Assembly (NCBI GenBank): GCA_002917775.1
Contig: KZ627156.1
Location: 790,838-854,837, forward strand
Direction of reading: 5' to 3'
Source: Glaciozyma antarctica PI12
Lineage: Eukaryota; Basidiomycota; Microbotryomycetes; Kriegeriales; Camptobasidiaceae
Length of the DNA stretch: 64,000 bases
In this document: positions 57,051-64,000 of the stretch, in pieces
Position numbering within the stretch: position 1 is the first letter of the stretch
Layout of the letters: every line of letters begins with the position of its first letter
Program-made: the position numbers and the translations under genes
Notes under the pieces: generated by a model
Databases searched by the model: none
What the model was told of the DNA's origin: nothing
What the model saw: only the letters and a program-made list of their open reading frames with translations

Positions 57051-57763
57051 TGAGAGCACCTGGGTCGTTGTCGTCAACGTTCGTGAGTGGAGGGAGGAGG
57101 GGAGAGGAAGAGCCGAGGAGACTAGAAACAGTCTTGCTTGGGCTTGGTGAGTGCTCCCCTTCCTCCTCCTCGCCGTTCTCCACTCAGCTCAGGCTTAGGC
57201 CATCCATCAGCTCGCCCTCAAGTCGTGTCACCGCCGCCGTAACCTTCCCCTTCCGACCTCTCGACCTCCTCCCCGATACCGCATCACCTCCGTCCCTCTC
57301 CAGTCTCTCTGCGCTCGCAACTCTCCTTCGCTCTCGACACATCTCCCCTCCGGACGGTAGAGGTGAGGCTTTGGGGACTGGGCGCGAGTTGGGCTGGGAC
57401 TGGCGAGCTGTGGGACGGAGGGGGTTGTGGCACCTTTCAGGCGCGGGAGGGAGTTCGCCCGACGCCAAGACGAATGCGTCGGCAAGGGAAGGAGGATTTG
57501 TGCCTTCGGAGGAGTGGATTGGAGTGGGCGTGGACGCGTTCAGGTGTCCCGAGTACGTGGAGCAGGACGCGCAAGAACGAAGCGAGCTAGCTGAGAAGGA
57601 GGACCGACCACTCTTTAGCACGAGGGAGAGGAGGACGAGCTAACGCGCCTTCCTTGTCACTCACAGGTCCGCTTCGAGCTGGCTTGCACCTCGTCTGGTC
57701 CTTGTTGGTTCGTCCAACCCCCCTCGTATCGCCTTCGCCCCTGGACCTTCTCCATCTCCCGCG
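57051..57763. promoter_or_regulatory. Upstream region of the DUF7137-like and AMPK beta genes
   Basis: 713 bp between two divergent starts. On the plus strand gctaac...cactcacag (about 57641-57666) is a textbook acceptor, so a 5' UTR intron of the AMPK beta gene is likely, with a possible gtacgt donor near 57553. A competing minus-strand reading is listed separately. Confidence 0.5.
57184..57755 (-). CDS. Possible small unknown protein (weak)
   Basis: An ATG at 57755 opens about 30 codons, ends at a gtgagt donor near 57665, and splices in frame to a 57184-57600 segment of about 135 codons. The product would be near 166 residues, rich in Ser, Arg and Glu, with a few Cys (SCASCSTYSG) but no family I recognise. 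Against it: its start is 9 bp from the divergent AMPK beta start, and the donor is the reverse complement of a good plus-strand acceptor. It may be chance opening over a 5' leader. Confidence 0.3.
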
Positions 57764-59800
57764 ATGGGCAACACGCCTTCGAACGCACAGGCAGCGAACC
57801 GCCCAGGGCGCTCCTCCCAGCCCAACTCTCCCGTCGTCAAGACTGCGGCCCTTCCTGACCTCAGCACTCCTCTCGTCAAGGGTCGGCCTAGTCGGCGGAA
57901 GAAGAGCATCGAGCTCTCGGACGTCGACACCTCCTTCTCCTTCACCAAGACTCCTCAAGCAGTCGCCGCACGCTCTAGCTCTCGAAGGAGAAAGAACAGC
58001 GAGACCGTGGCGGACCTTTCGGGCGACGAGATGGAGATTGGAGAGGGCACGCTGCGAGGAGCCATGCAGGGCAAGGCTGAGCACGTCGTCTACGGACCTC
58101 GAAGGGACGAAGTTTCTACGCCGCTTCCGAGGGCTACGGGTACTCCTCGCCGTGGAACGTCTACCTCCCTCCTCGAGAACAACCGACCTCCTCCGACCGC
58201 CATCTCCCTCCCCTCGACCTCCGCCCACTCTGTCGAAGCCCCAATGTACGCCGACGACACTACCCATCCCGCCTACAAAGCCTCTCCCCGCCTCACATCC
58301 GCCGTCCTCCTCTCCCAAGACCGCATGCCCGTTATCGTCTCTCCGATGGCCGAAGAGCTCCCACCCGACTCTCCCTTTGGCCCTGGCGGACGACAGCTCT
58401 CCCAAGGACCTCCGACAAGTCTCACCGGCGCTGCAGCTTCAATATATGCTCCCGCCTCTTCAGCCTACCCGGCTCGCGCACCTCAACTTTTGCCTCCGCA
58501 CACCTCCCCGCCGTACCCCCCTTCCAATCCTCCCATCGACAGCGTCCTCGCTCCCCGCGTCCCATCAGGCGCCCTCCCCATCGCAGCCGACGCGATTCCC
58601 TCGGGAACCAGCGTCATTCCCACCCCGTCCCCTCCCTACATTCCCAACAACCCCGCCGGCAACATCTCGCCCGCCGTCCTCCTCCCTCCGAACCTCTTCA
58701 ACGCACCCCTCGCCGCGATTCCCATCCCGCTATTCTCAGTACCTTCCGCCACGATCGCAGCGAGCTTATTGGCGGCAGCGGTGGACCTCGGAGCGGGCAA
58801 GGACGGCGTACCGACGTTGATCAAGTGGAAGAACGAGGATGGGCAGGGAGTCGTCGATGGCGTCGCAAAGGGACCCAAGGAGGTATTCGTGACGGGGACG
58901 TTCGCGAAGGGCTGGAAGACGAAGATTGAGCTACGAAAGACTGAGTGCGTATCCTCTTGCAGCGCGTTCGAGGACGAAAGCTAACGCTGTTCATGTACAG
59001 CGCCTCAGACTTCTCCGCCCTCATCTCCCTTCCTCCAGGCCCTCATCGCCTGAAGTTCATCGTCGACAAGGAGTGGAAAGCTTCGAAGCATCTCCCCGTC
59101 GCGACCGACGCTGACGGCAACCTCATAAACTACCTCCAAGTCAACGCCAACCCCTCGAAAGCCGCCGCGACGCTCCTCGACTGGTCTTCCGGCTCTTTCG
59201 TCCCTCCCGGCACTACGCCGACCTCTTCAGGATCGATGATCGCTCCGACCGCGTGGGGAGCGTTGGACGAGGACGAGGAGGAGAAGTGGGAAGTCGACGA
59301 CTCGGAATGGACGCAGGAGATTCCTCCCGAGTTGGTCGAATGGGGCGAGTGGGAGACGACGCGGGAGGCGATCGAGGTTGCGTATCAGAACGCAGGAGGG
59401 ACGGGGAACCCGCCTAACCTCCCTCCTCCGCCGGCGAGCAGCGGCGTCGCGCCTCCGTCGTTGCCGGCGCAGTTGGAGAAGGGTCCGTTGAACCATGCGG
59501 CGTATGTTACGCAGGGGAGTGGGGACGACAATTCGATCCTGCCCAAGCCGGATCATAGCGTGATCAACCATCTCGCGGCGAGTCCGATCAAGGGCGGGTT
59601 CTTGAGCGTGGGAGTTACGACGCGGTACAAGCGGAAGGTGAGCTTTTCTGTTCTGTTTTGTGGGGGCGAGAGCTTCGCTGATTCGTTCTTTGCAGTTCGT
59701 CACGATCGTGAGTTTGCAAAGAGAGACGGCGTTGTCGACCGCTCGCTGACCCTCGTTCTCCTCGCAGGTCTATTACAAGGCTCTCGCAAGTCGGGACTAG
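57764..59800 (+). CDS. AMPK/SNF1 beta subunit (Gal83/Sip type)
   Basis: Scaffold subunit of the SNF1/AMPK kinase that senses low energy and glucose. The start MGNTPSNAQ fits an N-myristoylation signal (Gly2, Ser6) as in other beta subunits. A long Ser/Pro/Ala-rich region follows, then the glycogen-binding CBM48 (KEVFVTGTFAKGWKTKIEL, SLPPGPHRLKFIVDKEWKAS) and the C-terminal ASC domain (EIPPELVEWGEWETTREAIE, LPKPDHSVINHLAASPIKGG, GVTTRYKRKFVTIVYYKALASRD). Introns lie inside CBM48 and near the end, where a 12-nt microexon (59696-59707) supplies FVTI. The stop is TAG at 59798. Confidence 0.95.
59696..59707 (+). other. 12-nt microexon of the AMPK beta gene
   Basis: ttcgtcacgatc lies between an acceptor (ctttgcag) and a donor (gtgagt). 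It encodes Phe-Val-Thr-Ile in the conserved YKRKFVT-x-VYYK strand of the ASC domain. Skipping it keeps the frame but deletes four core residues. Confidence 0.85.
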
Positions 59801-60088
59801 TTCCTTCCCATCACATTCCTCGCCCCGCTATAGACTTCGCTCCTTTCTCCCCCTTCCCACTCTGCATCTTGCCTTTCTCCCTCTTTACCTACCTTTTTAG
59901 TGGCGTTTATTTGCTCGGACTCTATGTACGATAGGAATGCTCCGCGAAATGCTGCAAATTGTTGATGGCTCCTCATTCTTGCGAGGAAAGAGCTTCACGT
60001 CTAGCCAAGCGCAACGTAAACAACCCTCGGTGTTCGGAATGGGAATCCTCACTCAGCTTCTTCTTCTTCCACCACCACCTCAGGGAGC

Positions 60089-61576
60089 ATGCCACCTTGC
60101 TCCTCCTCATCCGACCACCTCCTCCCCTCTCCACCTCTCCACACCCTCCCAATCTCCGACCGCCCCGCCTCCAGTTTCTCAAGACGCAATCTCCGCCCCA
60201 CCCTCTTCTACACCTTCTTCCTCCTCTCCTCCCTCCTCATCCACCTCGTCCAACTCCTCCTCCTCCCTCTCTACCTCCTCCCCTTCTCTCGTCGGGCCTA
60301 CGACCGCGGCATCGCTTGGACGAAGGAAGGGTTCGGGAGCTTGCTCGTAGCGCTCGTGCACCTGTTTGGCCCGTCAAAGGTCGTGCTGACGGGGGATAGT
60401 AGCTTGGTGCTGGAGGAGATGTTGAGGAGGGATAATGAGGGGAAGGTGGTGGGGTTTAGGATGGCGGAGAGGTCGGGTGAGCGGGGCGTGGGGAGAGGAG
60501 CTAGGAGGAAGCTGAGCGTGCGCCTTGTTCGTGCAGTTTTCGTGGCGAACCATCAGCAGTATGCAGGTATGCTGTTCTTCTCAAATGTGTGAGGGCTGAG
60601 CTGACATCTTCACGAAAGACTGGGTGTACATCTGGTGCGGAGTCCGAAGAGGTTGGCGTCGTTCGTCGAGCTGACACCCTCTTCACAGGATCCTCTTCAC
60701 TCTCTCCTCGATTGGAGACAGTATCTGCATTATCCTCAAAGCATCGTTGCGATGGCTTCCTCTCGTCGGCCCCGTACGTCGTCACATTCCTCGCCGTCGC
60801 TCCCAAATTCATCGTTCTCCTTCGCAGGCGATGCAGCTCTTCCGCTTTGCGTTCGTAAGCAAGGACAAGCCTCTACAAGAATTGGGGATCTACGAGACGG
60901 CGAAACAGAGCCTCAAGAGCGGTCTTCCTTTCTCCCTGTTGCTGTTTCCGGAGGGAACGCTCTTCTCGCCTCTCACGCGACCGAAGAGTGCGGCTTTCGC
61001 AGAAGCTTCGGGCCTCGTGAGCATCTTCTCACAGCTCTAAATTCACAAGAGCTAATATTTGGCCCACAGCCCGACCTCAAGAACCTCCTCACCCCTCGCT
61101 CAACCGGCCTCCTCTACTGCCTTCGCACCCTCTCCTCCCTCTCCCCCGACCTAGTCCTCTACGACGCCACGATCGGCTACCCTGGCGTCCCCTCCCGAGG
61201 CTACGCACAGCAATTTTACACGCTCCATTCGACGTTCGGCCTCGGCATCTCCCCTCCGTCGGTCCATGTTCACCTTCGGACCGTCGACCTCGCTACGATA
61301 CCTCTGGGCGCGAAAGGGGCGTTGGGGCGGTGGGAGAAGGAACCTGGTTTGGAGGAGCGAGCGAAGTTCCAGGAATGGACGAGGAGGAGGTGGGAGGAGA
61401 AGGACGAGTTGATGGGAGAGTTTGGCGAGCGAGGGGAGTTCCCTGAGGCGGGGCAGGGGAGAGTGGAGCTGGAGGTGAGGATGCGGAGGGCGGATTGGCT
61501 GAGGTTGGCTTCGTTCCCGTTGGTGTTGAGCTGTGTTATCGTGTTGACTGGGCTGAGTTGGAGAAGGTCAAGTTGA
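60089..61576 (+). CDS. PlsC-type lysophospholipid acyltransferase, copy 1
   Basis: Membrane acyltransferase of the AGPAT/LCLAT group that adds an acyl chain to lysophosphatidic acid or another lysophospholipid. The N-terminal helix is TLFYTFFLLSSLLIHLVQLL. The catalytic box NHQQYAD (NHx4D) lies in VFVANHQQYADWVYIW, followed by ILKASLRWLPLVG, the binding motif FPEGTLFS, STGLLYCLRTL and DATIGYPGVP. It ends with a C-terminal membrane helix (LASFPLVLSCVIVLTGL). The ATG is at 60089 and the stop at 61574. Introns interrupt the catalytic box region several times. It is a tandem paralogue of the next gene, 249 bp downstream, with the same motif order and intron positions near the active site. Confidence 0.92.
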
Positions 61577-61824
61577 AAGAATAAACAAGTCTTGTTGACT
61601 GACCCCCTGTCCTTTTCTATTTCAAATCTCCTCGGACCTTTTGGCTCGCCTCTACCGCTCGCTCCTTTGCTCTCCTCTCTTACTCCGACGAGCTCAACAG
61701 CTCTTCCACCTCGACTGGACTGCTTCTTGCCCCACCATCTCAACTCCAACTCCACCAGACTCCTCCCCTCGCCACCGCCGCTCTCTCTCCAGCTCGACTC
61801 TCGTCACCCCTCTTCGAGCTCGCC

Positions 61825-63370
61825 ATGGCTTCCAAGACGAGCCACCCGCGCCCTCTCCACGCTATTCCAATCCCTGAACGAGTGCCAATCAACCCTCTCC
61901 GCACCTACGGCCTAACGCTCGCCTTCGCCCTCTTCTTCCTTGGCATGCACCTCAGCCAGGTCGTGCTCTATCCGCTCTCCTGGATACCAGGAAGCCTACG
62001 TGCGCTCTACTGGGATGTGAGGGAGTCTCTCTTGGACGATAGGATGGAGCTGATGCCTAGCGACAGTACGTTCGCTTCTCGAAGGAGTCGTTCGCGAGAG
62101 TGCTCGTTTGGATGTCGAGCGAGACGACGCTCGTCATCACGTGCGATTCGAGTATCAGCTTGGAGGACGTCTTGGTGAGGGATGAGACGGGGAAACTGGT
62201 TGGTCTTAAGCTGAAGGAGCGTGCGGGTGAGTTCAAGGCCGGGGAGCGGTGGCTGATGCGAGGAGCTGGAAGCTGATGCGTGCTCTTCTTCGTGCAGTCT
62301 TCGTGGCGAATCATCAAAATTACGCAGACTGGATCTACCTCTGGACCTTCTTCTACGCGAGTAGTCTCGCTGGTGCCGTGGTCATCATTCTCAAGGCCTC
62401 GCTTCAGTACATCCCAAGTGCGTCTCCATCCTCCCGAGCCTGTGAGCAGGGCCAACGACGTTATGCAGTCGGTGGACCTGCGATGAAGTTGTGGGACTTT
62501 GTCTTCCTCGCCAGCTCTTGGGAGACGGACCGAGGACCGACGGGGAAGAACTTGCGTTCGCTCGGAACTCGCGCGAGCAAGTACAAGAAGTCACTCGCGC
62601 TACTCGTCTTCCCCGAGGGAACGCTCGTCTCGAAGCTCACCCGTCCTGGGAGCGCACGATTCGCAGAGAAGACGGGAGTGGTGCGTTCCCTTTCTCCCTC
62701 TATCGAGAAAGCGAAGCTGATGCGCAACCTTCGCAGCCGGACATGCGCAACATGATCCTCCCTCGCTCGACGGGCCTCCTATTCTGCCTCCGCACCCTCC
62801 TTCCCGTCACCCCCGACCTCGCGCTATACGACATCACCATCGGCTACCCAGGCGTTCCTTCCGCCGGGTCCGTCGCACCTCTTTTTCCGCAAAAGCGCAC
62901 CTCGCTAACTCGCTTCGCAGTTACGCCCAATCGTACTACACTCTCTCGTCAATCTACAGCGGAGACGGAGCTCCCCCAACCGTCCACCTACATCTCCGCT
63001 CCTTCGACCTCGCTCAAGTCCCCATCGGCACCCTCGACCCCGCCCTCTCGCCCGACGAGGCGGACCTCGCTGTCACGGCGGACGAACGGCAGGCTTTCGC
63101 TTCTTGGACGAGGGAGAGGTGGATTGAGAAGGACGAGCTGCTGGACGAGTTCTACAAGACTGGCGAGTTTCCGGCGAAGGAGGGACAAAGGGTGGAGATT
63201 CCGGTTGGGCTGAGGGGGTTCGACGATTATGTGCGTTTTTTGCGTGTGTTCGATTCCGTAGCGCTTGCTGACGACCTCTACTGCAGCTGGCCGTCGCCGC
63301 CAACTTTATCGCAGTGTACGCGGCTTGGAGGATTGGGAAATGGGCTCTCGCTTGGTACTCTCTGTCGTAG
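61825..63370 (+). CDS. PlsC-type lysophospholipid acyltransferase, copy 2
   Basis: Tandem paralogue of the previous gene. The N-terminal membrane helix is GLTLAFALFFLGMHLSQVVL. The first intron after LRALYWD is needed to reach SKESFARVLVWMSSETTLVI. Then come the catalytic box NHQNYAD (NHx4D), ILKASLQYIPIVGPAMKLWD, FPEGTLVSKLTRP, RSTGLLFCLRTLLP and DITIGYPGVPSAG. A weak C-terminal membrane helix (LAVAANFIAVYAAWRIGKWAL) is encoded by the last exon, which ends at TAG 63368. The ATG is at 61825. In the LPA acyltransferase/LCLAT1 group the acyl chain and headgroup preference cannot be told from sequence, so the two copies may differ in substrate. Confidence 0.92.
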
Positions 63371-63474
63371 TTCTCCCCCTCCCTACGTCTCTCACCCTCT
63401 CTCGCATCTCGCATCCTCGTTAGCTCCCTGTTCTGCAACTCATGTAATTCTGTCCCACTCGCATTCGCAACAGG

Positions 63475-64000
63475 CTACTTCATGAACTGCTGAGCCATCC
63501 CCATCAGGCTCCCCAGTCCTCCACTGGACCCTCCTCCGACCATCCCGCTGACCTGGTTCTTCACCAGCAGCTTCATGACCATCTGTCCCGCAGCACTAAC
63601 GACATCCTGCTCGCTTTCGTCAGCTCCTCGTACTGCAAAAGGCCAGGAGCGAACGACTCACCTGCTTGTCCCCGGACGCAGTTCCTCCATTCTGGTCGTA
63701 CAACTTGGCAGCTTCACTGCAACAAAATCCTCGTCAGCCACCACCACGTCCCCTGAGAAGCCGGACATACCTCATCGCGCGCCCGATCAGCTTGCTCTGG
63801 AACGACCCTCCCCCACTGCTCGCCGCCGTCCCTCCCTCCCCTCCCGACGTAAAGCTCTTCAACGCCTGCATAGCCGCCGCAGCTCCCATAGCGCTCGCAC
63901 TCATCTTCCCCTTGTTCCCCCCCGCGCCATCTGCGTCCACTCTCTCAGCTCCCCACTTCGTTCGCGACGAGGGAGACGTACAGGCCTGGTTATGCGCCGC
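63475..64000 (-). CDS. Gly/Ala-rich small fungal protein (partial at window edge)
   Basis: The 3' part of a gene that starts beyond the right edge. Visible exons encode SASAMGAAAAMQALKSFTSG, a Gly/Ser stretch, FQSKLIGRAMR, then after introns EAAKLYDQNGGTASGDKQDV, VSAAGQMVMKLLVKNQVSGM and GGLGSLMGMAQQFMK with the stop at 63475. The pattern of AA-KLYDQNGG, GDKQ and a C-terminal KFL/QFMK end resembles a family of small fungal proteins annotated in Aspergillus as beta-flanking protein. Function unknown. Confidence 0.7.

Noticed and set aside
1-64000. tRNA, rRNA, CRISPR, transposon or virus-like elements
   Set aside because: I looked for T-loop (gttcga-type) boxes, terminal repeats, transposase or reverse-transcriptase motifs and spaced direct repeats, and found none I could support.

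Overview
The window is GC-rich fungal DNA: nearly every gene is split by short introns of about 48-60 nt with GT(G/A)(C/A)GT-like donors, a CTRAY branch box (gctgac, gctaac, gctgatg) 15-25 nt before the acceptor, and tightly packed genes on both strands. Base composition, intron style and gene content (DCAF11, FAM32A, APSES factor, 2Cys6 regulators) point to a basidiomycete red yeast of the Rhodotorula/Rhodosporidium kind (Sporidiobolales). That assignment is inference. Gene identities come from conserved motifs recognised by eye; no database search was possible.

Layout, left to right. 0-14 kb: SSK1 response regulator (-), RAD16 repair ATPase (-), ICP55 mitochondrial aminopeptidase (-), TAD2 tRNA deaminase (+), CGI121 KEOPS subunit (-). 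14-26 kb: an unknown acidic protein with a PIP-box (+), SYM1/MPV17 (-), a bHLH factor (-), DCAF11-type WD40 protein (+), SEC63 (+). 26-37 kb: a minus-strand block of two Zn2Cys6 regulators around a PH-like Ser-rich protein, then a branched-chain aminotransferase. 37-44 kb: remains of a 2OG-Fe(II) oxygenase (+), FAM32A (-), a short/branched-chain acyl-CoA dehydrogenase (+) and a damaged APC amino-acid permease (+). 44-57 kb: a second bHLH factor (+), EMG1/NEP1 (-), SCO1 (+), NDUFB7 (-), an MBP1/SWI6-like APSES-ankyrin factor (+), YAE1 (-), an EEP-family phosphoesterase (+), a DUF7137-like secreted membrane protein (-). 57-64 kb: AMPK beta subunit (+), two tandem PlsC-type acyltransferases (+), and the 3' part of a small Gly/Ala-rich protein (-).

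Most genes are housekeeping: osmostress signalling, DNA repair, tRNA and rRNA modification, mitochondrial biogenesis (ICP55, SYM1, SCO1, NDUFB7), ER translocation, cell-cycle transcription and lipid synthesis. No transposon, virus-like element, tRNA, rRNA or CRISPR array was recognised. The most interesting signals are lesions and splicing oddities: a 7-bp tandem duplication that shifts the SSK1 frame, an oxygenase pseudogene, a Trp-to-stop change in the permease, an out-of-frame acidic tail in SEC63, a 5-nt microexon beside a zinc cluster, and a 12-nt microexon in the AMPK beta gene.
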